A stretch of 64,000 nt of DNA. It comes from Acidovorax soli (GTDB lineage Bacteria > Pseudomonadota > Gammaproteobacteria > Burkholderiales > Burkholderiaceae_C). Below are positions 15,712 to 23,942 of the stretch, in pieces. Both the position numbers and the translations under genes were made by a program. Under the pieces are notes generated by a model that was not told the DNA's origin, ran no database searches, and worked only from the letters and a program-made list of their open reading frames with translations. Location of the stretch: positions 62,001-126,000 of the forward strand of contig NZ_JACHLK010000017.1 of assembly GCF_014207955.1 (NCBI RefSeq). The letters are read 5' to 3'. Each line of letters starts with the position of its first letter. Position 1 is the stretch's first letter.

Positions 15712-16578
15712 TCAAGGGCGGCTGGCAAGCACGTGGCTGCCCAGCCAGGCGATGGCTTCGTCAGTGGACGCGCCGGTGAACGGCTGCGCCGCATGCGCCT
15801 GGGCCGTGGTGGCGAAGAGCGCTTCGACGGCCGGCGAGACGATGGGCGCCAGGCCATTGCGCACCATCTGCTGCTGGGCTTCGGCCACCTCATTGCGGCG
15901 GCGCGCCGAGTGGGGGATGTGCGTGCGCACCATGGACTCCATCAGCGTGCGCAGGGGGGTCTCGTCGATGTCCTGCAGCACGGCGTACAAAGGCTCGCGC
16001 AGGCCCATGGCCTCGGCCGTGACCAGGCATTCCACGGCCAGTGCCTCCATGCCCTTGGTGTAGATGCTGCGCAGGAGCTTGAGCGAGGCGGCATCGCCCG
16101 GTTGCTCGCCCACCACGCGGACCGAGCCGCCCAGGGGCAAGAACAATTCCTGTACAAAACCGGCCTTGACGCCCGCCACCAGCAGCGGCGTCCTGCTGCC
16201 GCCCAGGTTGACGGCTCCGGTGATGGCCACATCCACGAAGTGCGCCGCCCCGGCCTGGGCCAGCGCACCGCAGGCGCGCATTTCGGCGGGGTCGGCCGTG
16301 GTCATGTCCACGTACACCGCACCTTGCTGCAGGTGCGGCAGGCTGGCCGCGAACACCTCGCGTGCCACGGTGCCGAACACGGCGCTCACCACCACGTCGG
16401 CGCCGGCCAGCCAGGCACCGGGCGCGGTATGCACCTGCCCACCAGCGGCCTGCACGGCGCCAGCCACCGCAGCGTTCGGCTGCAGATCGCACAGGCCCAC
16501 CAAGCTGTGCCCTTGTTCCAGAAAGGCCTGCATGTAGCAGGCCCCCACCATTCCACCACCAAGCATTGCGAACTTCAT
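15712..16578 (-). CDS. NAD(P)-dependent dehydrogenase (6PGDH fold, DUF1932 C-terminus)
   Basis: A 288-residue oxidoreductase of the beta-hydroxyacid dehydrogenase/6-phosphogluconate dehydrogenase group. The N-terminal Rossmann motif is MLGGGMVGACYMQAFLEQG, followed by VVSAVFGTVAREVF. TTADPAEM and VAITGAVNLGGSRTPLLVAG correspond to the substrate loop region, and the C-terminal helical part (residues about 185-285) is DUF1932-like. It is the first gene of the run with the Bug protein and RraA-type aldolase. The ATG at 16578 is 190 bp from the divergent gntR. The substrate is probably a hydroxy acid, unidentified. Confidence 0.8.
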   Translation of the reverse strand: MKFAMLGGGMVGACYMQAFLEQGHSLVGLCDLQPNAAVAGAVQAAGGQVHTAPGAWLAGADVVVSAVFGTVAREVFAASLPHLQQGAVYVDMTTADPAEMRACGALAQAGAAHFVDVAITGAVNLGGSRTPLLVAGVKAGFVQELFLPLGGSVRVVGEQPGDAASLKLLRSIYTKGMEALAVECLVTAEAMGLREPLYAVLQDIDETPLRTLMESMVRTHIPHSARRRNEVAEAQQQMVRNGLAPIVSPAVEALFATTAQAHAAQPFTGASTDEAIAWLGSHVLASRP

Positions 16579-16580
16579 AA

Positions 16581-16683
16581 AAATACAAATTCAAAACATT
16601 GAAGGCAGTTTATGAACTCATCTCGACAACCAATCACAGGGTTTTCCCTTGTAATTGGCTAATTTGCATTTTTTTTGTATTTT
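16581..16683. promoter_or_regulatory. AT-rich divergent promoter/operator of the GntR cluster
   Basis: The gap between the dehydrogenase and gntR is far richer in A+T than its surroundings. For gntR, TTGGCT (16655-16660), a 17-bp spacer and TATTTT (16678-16683) make a sigma-70-type promoter. AAAATACAAATT (16581-16592) and AATTTGCATTTT (16661-16672) form a long-range inverted repeat with one mismatch, and CCAATCACAGGG/CCCTTGTAATTGG make an imperfect inverted repeat between. These are candidate GntR operators. Confidence 0.45.
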
Positions 16684-16768
16684 TTCAGAACGGGAGCGGA
16701 CCACCCCGACTGCCAGACCCGTCGCCTAGAATCACCCCACCCATCCACCCCACCCTGGTGCAAACACA

Positions 16769-17431
16769 GTGCAAAACGTGAAAGACAAGGCGTACGAGGT
16801 GCTGCGCCAACGGCTCATCGGCGGGCACTATCGCCCGGGCGAGCAGCTCAAGGAAGAACCCATTGCCCGCGACCTGGGCCTGAGCCGCACGCCGGTGCGC
16901 AACGCGCTGCACCGCCTGGTGGAAGACGGCCTGGCGACCGATGGCGCGGGCCAGGGCATCCGCGTGTCGGAGTGGAGCGACTGGGATGTGGAGGAGACCT
17001 TCCAGCTGCGCATGCTGCTGGAGCCGTATGCCTCGTTCCTCGCGGCCACGCGTGGCGGCGAGGGGCTGGCCGACGCGCTGGAGGCCAGCAACCAGCGCAT
17101 GGAGGCGGGCATCGCCGCCGGCCAAGATGGCATTGCCGAGGTGCAGTCAGCCAACCGGGATTTTCACCACGCGCTGATCGAGGCATCGGGCTCGCCGCGC
17201 CTCAAGACCATGATGGCGACCATGATCGACATGCCCATCATCAAGCGCTCGTTCTACATCTACACACCCGAAGAACTGGTGCAGAGCGTGCACCACCACC
17301 GCGACCTCGTGATCGCCGTGCGCGCCCGCGATGGCGAACTGGCGCGCCAGGTGATGCAGCTGCACCTGCGCATGTCCTACCACCGGTTCATGAAGCACCG
17401 GGGCGAATACCGGCAGGCCCCGGCACCGTAG
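16769..17431 (+). CDS. GntR-family regulator (FadR/FCD subfamily)
   Basis: A 220-residue regulator with an N-terminal winged helix (DKAYEVLRQRLIGGHYRPGEQLKEEPIARDLGLSRTPVRNAL, interrupted in naming only by length) and a C-terminal FCD ligand-binding domain with FHHALIEASGSPRL and late His residues (VHHHRDL, HLRMSYHRF) that in this family bind a metal and a carboxylate ligand. Start GTG at 16769; a second GTG three codons on is possible. It is divergent from the dehydrogenase/Bug/aldolase run and very likely controls it in response to an organic acid. Confidence 0.85.
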   Translation: MQNVKDKAYEVLRQRLIGGHYRPGEQLKEEPIARDLGLSRTPVRNALHRLVEDGLATDGAGQGIRVSEWSDWDVEETFQLRMLLEPYASFLAATRGGEGLADALEASNQRMEAGIAAGQDGIAEVQSANRDFHHALIEASGSPRLKTMMATMIDMPIIKRSFYIYTPEELVQSVHHHRDLVIAVRARDGELARQVMQLHLRMSYHRFMKHRGEYRQAPAP

Positions 17432-17442
17432 CGGCGGCCTTT

Positions 17443-19668
17443 TTACCGCCGCCGCGCCGAGCGCACCCCCTGCACGCCCGCCACGATGCCCAGCACCTTG
17501 TTCAGGCGCCCCGAGTCGGCCACCTCCACCGTGAAGGTCATCCACGCCGTGCCCTTGACGGACTGGGTCTGCACGCCGATGACGTTGGTCTTCTCGCGCG
17601 CAAACACTTCGGAGATGTCGCGCAGCAGGCCCTGGCGGTCGGCAGCCTCCACGGCCACGTCCACGGGGTAGACAGCGGGCTTGTCGGCCGACGAGGCCTT
17701 GGGCAGGCCCCAGTCCACCTCGATCACGCGCTCGCCATTCCTGGCGGCCATCTCGCGGAAGTTGCTGCAGTCCGAGCGGTGCACGCTCACGCCCTTGCCG
17801 CGTGTGACGAAACCGCGGATGTCGTCCGGCGGCGCGGGCTTGCAGCACTTGGCCAGCTGGGTCATGAGCGAGTCGATGCCCACCACCAGCACGCCGCCCT
17901 TGGGCGATGACTCGTTGGCGCGCGGCTTCTTCAGCAGCAGGTAGTCATCGGGCTGCTGCGGCGGCTCGGCCGGGCGCAGCACGGTCTCGATGTTGCGCAG
18001 CGAGTATTCGTCCTTGCCCACCACCTCGAACAGCGCGTCGGCCGACTTGAAGCCCAGCTGCACGGCCAGGTCGTCGAGCTTGACGGCCGTCTTGCCTTCG
18101 CGCTGCAGCAGGCGCTCCACCGCCTCGCGGCCGCGGGCGACGGTTTCGTGCGTGGCCTGGGCGTTGAACCAGGCGCGCACCTTGGCCTTGGCGCGGTGGC
18201 TGGTGAGGTAGCCGAGCTCGGCGTTGAGCCAGTCGCGCGAGGGGCGGCCCTCCTTCACGGTGACGATCTCCACCGTCTGGCCGTTCTGCAGTGCGGTGTT
18301 CAGCGGCACCATCACCCCGTCGACCTTGGCGCCGCGGCAGCGGTGGCCCAGGCTGGTGTGCACGCTGTAGGCAAAGTCCACCGGGGTGGCACCCTGGGGC
18401 AGGTCGACCACGGCGGCCTCGGGGGTCAGCACGTAGATGCGGTCTTCGAACAGGCCGTTGCTCTTGTGCGCGGCGCCGGCCAGGTCGCGCTCCCACGCCA
18501 GCAGCTGGCGCAGCACGGCGATCTTGGCGTCGTACTCGCCCGTGGCGGACACGCCCACATAGCCCTTGGCCCCAGCCTCCTTGTAGGCCCAGTGCGCGGC
18601 CACGCCGTGCTCGGCATGCTCGTGCATGGCCTGGGTGCGGATCTGGATCTCGATGGGCTTGCCGTTCTGGTCGTCGCGCACGATGGTGTGCAGCGACTGG
18701 TAGCCGTTGGCCTTGGGCTTGGCGATGTAGTCGTCGAACTCCTCCACAATGGGCGAAAAGCGCTGGTGCACCCAGCTCAGCGCGGCATAGCAGTCCTTCA
18801 CCGTGGGCACCACCACGCGCAGCGCGCGGATGTCGTACACCTGGTCGAAGTTGAGCGACTTGCCGCGCATCTTCTTGACGATGCTGTAGATGTGCTTGGG
18901 CCGGCCCTGCACGCTGGCGCTGATGCTGCGCGCGCGCAAATCCGATTCGAGCCGGGCGCGCAGCTGCTCCATGTAGACCTCGCGCTCGCCGCGCTTCTCG
19001 TCGAGCAGGCGCGCCACCTCCTTGTAGGTGTCGGGCTCCAGGAAGCGGAAGGACAGGTCTTCGAGCTCCCACTTCACCTGCCAGATGCCCAGGCGGTTGG
19101 CCAGTTGGGCAAACACCTGCAGCGACTCGCGCGCCAGGCTGGGCGACATGGGGCGCTTGGTGGCCGCGTGGTAGCGCAGGGTCTGCAGGCGCGAGGCCAG
19201 GCGCAGCATAACCACGCGCAGGTCGCGCGAGAAGGCCAGCAGCATCTTGCGCACGTTCTCGGTCTGCAGGGCCGGGTCGTCCAGCTGCTGCGCGGCACGC
19301 GCCTGCTGCTGCACGCGCACCAGCTTGGTGGTCTCCACCGCCAGCGCGGCAAAGTTGGCACCAAAGGCCTTGGTGATGACCTCCTCGGGCTTGTTCAGGT
19401 GCACGCACGAGTACACCAGGTAGCTGGCGGCCTGCATGGCCTCGGAGCCGCCGATGCTCTTGAGGATGGCGGCCACGGCGTCCGCGTGGGCCAGGGTGTT
19501 CTCGCCGGAATCGAGTGTTTCGCTGGCGATCAGCGGCTCGGCAAAGGCCCGGGCTCGCGCCAGGGCGTTCACCTGCTCGGGCAGGGTGTGGGCGGTGGCC
19601 GCGATCAGCTGGGGCACGGCCTCGGCCGTGTTCAGCGGCGGGCCGGGGGGCGGGGCAAGCGTCTTCAT
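17443..19668 (-). CDS. relA: (p)ppGpp synthetase RelA
   Basis: A 741-residue stringent-response enzyme that makes (p)ppGpp on starved ribosomes. The N-terminal HD hydrolase domain has lost its HD pair (around YLVYSCVHLN), and the synthetase region carries EFDD before YIAKPKANGYQSLHTIV, the acidic motif of monofunctional RelA. ELGVAAHW-like EHGVAAHWAYKE, a TGS domain (YVLTPEAAVVDLPQGATPVDFAYSVHTSLG) and a C-terminal ACT domain follow. Length and order match RelA of beta- and gamma-proteobacteria. The ATG at 19668 overlaps the stop of the upstream hydrolase by 4 bp, so the two are coupled. It is convergent with gntR across a GCGGCGG/CCGCCGC dyad. Confidence 0.95.
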   Translation of the reverse strand: MKTLAPPPGPPLNTAEAVPQLIAATAHTLPEQVNALARARAFAEPLIASETLDSGENTLAHADAVAAILKSIGGSEAMQAASYLVYSCVHLNKPEEVITKAFGANFAALAVETTKLVRVQQQARAAQQLDDPALQTENVRKMLLAFSRDLRVVMLRLASRLQTLRYHAATKRPMSPSLARESLQVFAQLANRLGIWQVKWELEDLSFRFLEPDTYKEVARLLDEKRGEREVYMEQLRARLESDLRARSISASVQGRPKHIYSIVKKMRGKSLNFDQVYDIRALRVVVPTVKDCYAALSWVHQRFSPIVEEFDDYIAKPKANGYQSLHTIVRDDQNGKPIEIQIRTQAMHEHAEHGVAAHWAYKEAGAKGYVGVSATGEYDAKIAVLRQLLAWERDLAGAAHKSNGLFEDRIYVLTPEAAVVDLPQGATPVDFAYSVHTSLGHRCRGAKVDGVMVPLNTALQNGQTVEIVTVKEGRPSRDWLNAELGYLTSHRAKAKVRAWFNAQATHETVARGREAVERLLQREGKTAVKLDDLAVQLGFKSADALFEVVGKDEYSLRNIETVLRPAEPPQQPDDYLLLKKPRANESSPKGGVLVVGIDSLMTQLAKCCKPAPPDDIRGFVTRGKGVSVHRSDCSNFREMAARNGERVIEVDWGLPKASSADKPAVYPVDVAVEAADRQGLLRDISEVFAREKTNVIGVQTQSVKGTAWMTFTVEVADSGRLNKVLGIVAGVQGVRSARRR

Positions 19669-20663
19669 GCGGTGGCTGTGCCTCCGTTCGCCAGCAGAAA
19701 GTCACGCACCACGGCCACCTGGTCGGCCGCCACCAGGGTGGGCGCATGGCCCACGCCCGCAAACTCCACCAACTGCGCCCGCGGGCCGCGCTGGCCCATG
19801 GCCTGCGCCGTCTCGTGCGAGAGCAGGTCCGACTGCGCGCCGCGCAGCAGCAGGGTGCGTGCGGTGATCTGGTCGTACAGTTGCCACAAGAAGGCCTCGC
19901 CCGCGGCGGCCGCCTCTTGCGTCACGGAGCGGAACGGCACGGCAATGGCCGGGTCGTAGTGCAGCGTGACCCCGCCCTCGGGCAGGTTGCGCACCATGGC
20001 GCGCGACAGCTCCAGCCACTGGGCCGGCGTGTGCGGGCCAAAACTGGTGGAGATGGCCCACATGGCGTCGGCCGCCTGCTGCAGCGACTCGAATTTGGCC
20101 AGAAAGCCCAGGTACTGGCCGATGCGCTGCAGCGCCTGCCACTGGATCACCGGGCCCACATCGTTGAGCACCAGGCGGCGCACGGGTGCGGGCAACGGCA
20201 GCTCGGGCTGGCCTGCAATGCCCATGCCGATCAGCCCGCCCATGCTGGTGCCCACCCAATCGAGCGTGGCGATGGGTGCCTGCTGGTGCAACTGTGCCAG
20301 CAGGGCCACCATGTCGGCGCCGTACTGGGGAATCTGGTAGCCCATGGGGTCGGCCAGCCAGTCGCTCTGGCCGCGGCCCACCACGTCGGGGCAGACCACG
20401 CGCGCGTGCTGGCTCAGCTCGCGTGCCAGCACGTCGAAATCGCGCCCCTGGCGCGACAGGCCGTGCACGCAGACGATGACATGGGGGTGGGCCGGGTTGC
20501 CCGTGGCGTTCCATTCCCAATAGGCCATGCGGTGCTGCGGGCCTGTGACAGGCCTGGCGGCAGCAGGGTCTTGACCGGCGGGCACCGCTGCGGCCCCGGG
20601 GCCAGGGCACAGTACGTAGTTCAGCGTAGGTTCTATCATGGGTGCGAAATCCGGTAGCGGCAC
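19665..20663 (-). CDS. Alpha/beta hydrolase coupled to relA
   Basis: A 332-residue alpha/beta-fold hydrolase. The oxyanion region VCVHGLSRQGRDF, the nucleophile elbow GTSMGG (Ser), DVVGRGQS, and a late GVGHAP (His) define the catalytic set. There is no signal peptide, so it is cytoplasmic. The first ATG at 20663 is used; one eight codons later (MIEPT) is equally possible. Its stop overlaps relA's start (ATGA), a coupling that would make the hydrolase rate affect RelA translation. The substrate is unknown. Divergent from 3-hydroxybutyrate dehydrogenase. Confidence 0.82.
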   Translation of the reverse strand: MPLPDFAPMIEPTLNYVLCPGPGAAAVPAGQDPAAARPVTGPQHRMAYWEWNATGNPAHPHVIVCVHGLSRQGRDFDVLARELSQHARVVCPDVVGRGQSDWLADPMGYQIPQYGADMVALLAQLHQQAPIATLDWVGTSMGGLIGMGIAGQPELPLPAPVRRLVLNDVGPVIQWQALQRIGQYLGFLAKFESLQQAADAMWAISTSFGPHTPAQWLELSRAMVRNLPEGGVTLHYDPAIAVPFRSVTQEAAAAGEAFLWQLYDQITARTLLLRGAQSDLLSHETAQAMGQRGPRAQLVEFAGVGHAPTLVAADQVAVVRDFLLANGGTATA

Positions 20664-20755
20664 TTGATAATGCCCGCGTTCAATCGACGCCGGCCAGACA
20701 CATCTGGCTCGGCGTTGCCTTCATCCTAATTCATATTTCATTCGGAGTACCTTAC

Positions 20756-21538
20756 ATGCTCAAAGGCAAAACCGCCCTCGTCACCGGCTCCACCAGCGGC
20801 ATCGGCCTGGGTATCGCCAAGGCCCTGGCGCGCCAGGGCGCCAACATCGTGCTGAACGGCTTTGGCGATGTGGACACGCCCCGCGCCGAAGTGCTGGCCG
20901 CCGGCAAGGACGCCGGCGCCCAGGTGGCCTACCACGGTGCCGACATGAGCCGCGTGGCCGACATCGAAGACATGATGAAGTACAGCGCCAGCCAGTTCGG
21001 CCGCGTGGACATCCTGGTCAACAACGCGGGTATCCAGCACGTGGCCAATGTGGAGGACTTCCCGGTCGAGAAGTGGGACGCGGTGATCGCCATCAACCTG
21101 TCCAGCGCCTTCCACGCCTCGCGCCTGGCCCTGCCCGCCATGAAGGCCGCCAACTGGGGCCGGATCATCAACGTGGCCTCGGTCCACGGCCTGGTCGGCT
21201 CGGCCCAGAAGGCCGCCTATGTGGCCGCCAAGCACGGCATCGTGGGCCTGACCAAGGTGACCGCGCTGGAAAACGCCACCACCGGCGTGACCTGCAACGC
21301 CATCTGCCCCGGCTGGGTGCTGACCCCCCTGGTGCAAAAGCAGGTGGACGCCAAGGCCGCCGAGCACGGCCTGTCGAACGAAGACGCCAAGAAGCTGCTG
21401 CTGGGCGAAAAGGAACCGTCGATGCAGTTCACCACGCCCGAGGAACTGGGCGAACTGGCCGTGTTCTTCTGCTCCCCCGCCGCCAACAATGTGCGCGGTG
21501 TGGCGTGGAACATGGATGGGGGCTGGGCGGCACAGTAA
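20756..21538 (+). CDS. bdhA: 3-hydroxybutyrate dehydrogenase
   Basis: Short-chain dehydrogenase of 260 residues that oxidises D-3-hydroxybutyrate to acetoacetate in polyhydroxybutyrate turnover. TGSTSGIGLGIA binds NAD, NNAGIQHV and the catalytic Ser/Tyr/Lys in NVASVHGLVGSAQKAAYVAAKHG are all present, and CPGWVLTPLVQKQV with a long 200s insert and a C-terminal MDGGWAAQ are typical of this enzyme. The ATG at 20756 follows GGAG at 20744; a longer frame from 20642 has no support. It stands alone, which is common for this gene. Confidence 0.92.
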   Translation: MLKGKTALVTGSTSGIGLGIAKALARQGANIVLNGFGDVDTPRAEVLAAGKDAGAQVAYHGADMSRVADIEDMMKYSASQFGRVDILVNNAGIQHVANVEDFPVEKWDAVIAINLSSAFHASRLALPAMKAANWGRIINVASVHGLVGSAQKAAYVAAKHGIVGLTKVTALENATTGVTCNAICPGWVLTPLVQKQVDAKAAEHGLSNEDAKKLLLGEKEPSMQFTTPEELGELAVFFCSPAANNVRGVAWNMDGGWAAQ

Positions 21539-21610
21539 TAAGCGCTGCCCCTGCGCCTAGGATGGCGCGGCCTCTCCTTCCTGGGTGCTGCAAGCGCGCC
21601 GGATCGCCCC

Positions 21611-22942
21611 TCAGGACCGCAAACACTGCGCCGGCCCGGACCCGGCCTCATCGGGCCGCGCCGAAATCCCCGCCGCAAAGCTGGCCACGCTGGCGTTGCG
21701 GATCGGCAGGTAGGTGATGCCCAACCTGGTGCACAAGCGCTTGAGGTTGGTGGCCGAATCGTGGTCCACACAGTCCACGGGGAAGACCACCAGGTGCGCG
21801 CCCGACACGGCCGAGGCCAGCAGGCCCTTGCGGTCCTCGTGTCCGCCGTCGTGGCGCTGGAAATCTCCGCCGTGGCGCTCCACCAGGCTGCGGATGGCGG
21901 GGGTGGAGCTGGGGCGCCCGCCCACATAGAGGATACGGCGGCCGCGCAGCTGGCCCTCCAGCGCGGCGACGGGCCGGGCACCCTCCTCGCTGTCGGTGAT
22001 GGCTTCGCGCAGCTGGGTCTCTGCCGCATGCAGCTCGCCGCCCAGCACGCGCACGTGCCGGCGCAGGTGCTCCAGTTCCTCGCGCAGCTGGCGGGCCTCG
22101 GCGTGGGAGGTCTGGGCCTCCTGCTCTGCGCGCTCGCGCCTGGCGGTCTGCACGGCCACCAGATCGGCCTGGGCGTGGTGCCGCTGCGCATCACCGCCCT
22201 GGCCATCGCCACCGGCGCGCTGCAACGCGGCCTGGGCGGCCGACAGCTGGCCGTGCGCACCGATCAGGCTGCGCTGCATCTCGCCCAGCTCGCTGGCGTG
22301 CTCGGCCGCGGCCTCCTGCGCGCGCTGCTGCTGGCGCTCCAGGCGCTCGCGCAGCTCCTGGTTCTCACGCTCCAGCGCCACCAGGCGGCGGATGTCGGCC
22401 CGGTTGGCCGCGCCCACCAGGTGCGAGAGCATGTGCACGTCGCCAAAGGCCTTCTGGCGCAGCGCCTGCGTGGCGTGGCGGTGCGTGAGCACGGCCCAGT
22501 AGGCGCCAGGGACCTCGCCGCTGTGCAAGGCCTCGTCCCACAGCGCAGCCAGTGCCGCCGCGTCCCTGGCCTTGGCGAACTGGCGCAGTGCGGCGTCGTG
22601 CCGCTGGTCCAGCGCCTTGCCCAGGGCCTTGCAAACCGCACCACCTTCATTGGCCAGGCCCACGGCCTCGTGGTGCAGGGCCAGGTCGTCCAGGCCCTGC
22701 ACGTCGATGAAGCGGCCCATGAGCCGGGCCAACTCTCCCGTGCCCAGGCAGGTGCCGATGATGGAGCAGTGGTAGGGGCCCGGCAGCTGGGCCAGGCGCA
22801 TGCGCTCGGGGCCGGCCTGCGCTGCTGCTCCAGGGGCATGGGGGCCGTGCCCGCTGTCGCCACAGCAGGCCTGGGCTGCAGGGGATGGCGCACCGGGCAA
22901 TGCCCTGGCTGACGCCGCGAGCTGGAAAGGGGGTTTCTGCAT
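21611..22942 (-). CDS. DUF2325 coiled-coil protein
   Basis: A 443-residue protein of unknown function. Residues 50-190 form a helical domain with a CSIIGTCLGTGELARLM start, residues about 190-320 are a long charged coiled coil, and the C-terminal 100 residues are a DUF2325 domain (RRILYVGGR, DGGHEDRKGLLA, VVFPVDCVDHDSA). The first cysteines (ACCGDSG near 25 and CSIIGTC near 60) could bind metal. It lies 43 bp after a 90-residue gene on the same strand whose promoter carries a ModE-like box, which suggests a link to molybdenum or nitrate metabolism. No enzymatic role can be assigned. Confidence 0.75.
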   Translation of the reverse strand: MQKPPFQLAASARALPGAPSPAAQACCGDSGHGPHAPGAAAQAGPERMRLAQLPGPYHCSIIGTCLGTGELARLMGRFIDVQGLDDLALHHEAVGLANEGGAVCKALGKALDQRHDAALRQFAKARDAAALAALWDEALHSGEVPGAYWAVLTHRHATQALRQKAFGDVHMLSHLVGAANRADIRRLVALERENQELRERLERQQQRAQEAAAEHASELGEMQRSLIGAHGQLSAAQAALQRAGGDGQGGDAQRHHAQADLVAVQTARRERAEQEAQTSHAEARQLREELEHLRRHVRVLGGELHAAETQLREAITDSEEGARPVAALEGQLRGRRILYVGGRPSSTPAIRSLVERHGGDFQRHDGGHEDRKGLLASAVSGAHLVVFPVDCVDHDSATNLKRLCTRLGITYLPIRNASVASFAAGISARPDEAGSGPAQCLRS

Positions 22943-22985
22943 ATCCGGGACGGGTGGTGCGATGCTCGCCCCGCAAGCGGTTCGG

Positions 22986-23258
22986 TCAGCACTCCACCGG
23001 TGAAGAGGGCGATCCCGCCGGCAACGGCCGTGGCACCGATGGCTGGGTGCGGCGGTTCAGCACCTCCGCAATGTCCAGTGCGTCCACGCTGTCGACCAGG
23101 AACGAGCACACCCCGCCTGCGCCGGTGGTGAGGGAGAGCACCAGCCGGTCCGTCCCCAGCTCCGGCTCCACGCGCCATTCCTGCACCGGTGCCACGCGGC
23201 GCAGCTGTGCGCCACCGCAGAGCGAGCGGACCACCGTGTCATGTTCAAGATCGTGCAT
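22986..23258 (-). CDS. Small protein upstream of the DUF2325 gene
   Basis: A 90-residue protein with no recognised family. It has an acidic N-terminus (MHDLEHDTVV), a stretch of alternating strands (RVAPVQEWRVEPELGTDRLVLSLTTG) and a low-complexity Pro-rich tail. The reading frame is open far upstream, but ATG at 23258 is preceded by TCCTCCATGC, that is, weak Shine-Dalgarno spacing, and by a promoter 49 bp further out. It is followed closely by the DUF2325 gene, so the two should form one transcript. Evidence for coding is context and the promoter rather than similarity. Confidence 0.5.
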   Translation of the reverse strand: MHDLEHDTVVRSLCGGAQLRRVAPVQEWRVEPELGTDRLVLSLTTGAGGVCSFLVDSVDALDIAEVLNRRTQPSVPRPLPAGSPSSPVEC

Positions 23259-23291
23259 GGAGGATAGGGAATTCTTGAGAGGCCAGGGATT

Positions 23292-23315
23292 CGATATGTT
23301 TTCAGGAATATATTG
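23292..23315. promoter_or_regulatory. ModE-like box 1, over the -10 of the DUF2325 operon
   Basis: 24 bp reading CGATATGTTTT-N7-ATATTG on the plus strand. It shares layout and most positions with boxes at 24855, 25471 and 30441, and has the CG-to-CG 24-bp span of known ModE operators. It covers the -10 hexamer of the minus-strand promoter that reads toward 23258, so binding should repress. Confidence 0.6.
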
Positions 23316-23335
23316 AAACTCACGCCATCCGGCAA
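23307..23335 (-). promoter_or_regulatory. Sigma-70-type promoter of the 90-aa/DUF2325 operon
   Basis: On the minus strand TTGCCG (23330-23335), a 17-bp spacer and TATATT (23307-23312). The -10 lies inside the ModE-like box. Transcription would start near 23300, about 42 bp before the ATG at 23258. Confidence 0.6.
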
Positions 23336-23408
23336 GCCTGCAGGATCGATCCACCCCGTGGACAATGGCCCCACTGCCGCTCCATCGCGGTGAATGCAAG
23401 GAGACCGC

Positions 23409-23921
23409 ATGGGCGCACAGCGCAACATCGAGATGCTCACCCGCTACACGCAGTGGGCCAACCAGCGCCTGTACCAGGCACTGCAGGCCGTGCCCGAAGC
23501 CGGGCAGAAAGCCCCCTGCCATGGCCGCCCCCAGGGCATGGCCGGCGTGCTCGGGCATGTGTACGTCGTCGACCTGATCTGGAAAGCCCACCTGCTGGGC
23601 CAAGCGCACGGTTTCACCTCGCGCTCCGCCCCCGCCTACATCCCCTGCGCAGAACTCGCCGGCCTGCAGGCGCAAGAGGATGCCTGGTACGCCGGCTACG
23701 CCCAGTCGCTGAGTGGGCAGGACCTGCAGGAGAGCGTGGACTTCCGCTTTGTCGATGGCGGCGCCGGCCGCCTCACCCGCGGCGACATGCTGCTGCATGT
23801 GGTGAACCACAAGACCTACCACCGCGGCTATGTGGCAGACATGCTCTATGGCCTGGGGCTCAAGCCACCGACCATGGACCTGCCGGTGTTTCTGCGTGAT
23901 GTGGCGCAGCCAGCGGGTTGA
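23409..23921 (+). CDS. DinB-family protein
   Basis: A 170-residue four-helix-bundle protein of the DinB/YfiT-like superfamily, metal-binding proteins that include thiol S-transferases. The three His ligands are visible as LGHVYVVD (around 50) and HVVNHKTYHRGY (around 130-140), with RYTQWANQRLYQAL near the N-terminus. ATG at 23409 has AAGGAG ten bases upstream, better than an ATG five codons earlier. It is divergent from the DUF2325 operon across ModE-like box 1 and convergent with trmO. A thiol cofactor role is possible but not shown. Confidence 0.82.
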   Translation: MGAQRNIEMLTRYTQWANQRLYQALQAVPEAGQKAPCHGRPQGMAGVLGHVYVVDLIWKAHLLGQAHGFTSRSAPAYIPCAELAGLQAQEDAWYAGYAQSLSGQDLQESVDFRFVDGGAGRLTRGDMLLHVVNHKTYHRGYVADMLYGLGLKPPTMDLPVFLRDVAQPAG

Positions 23922-23942
23922 CTGACGGCGCCCAGCCAGCCG

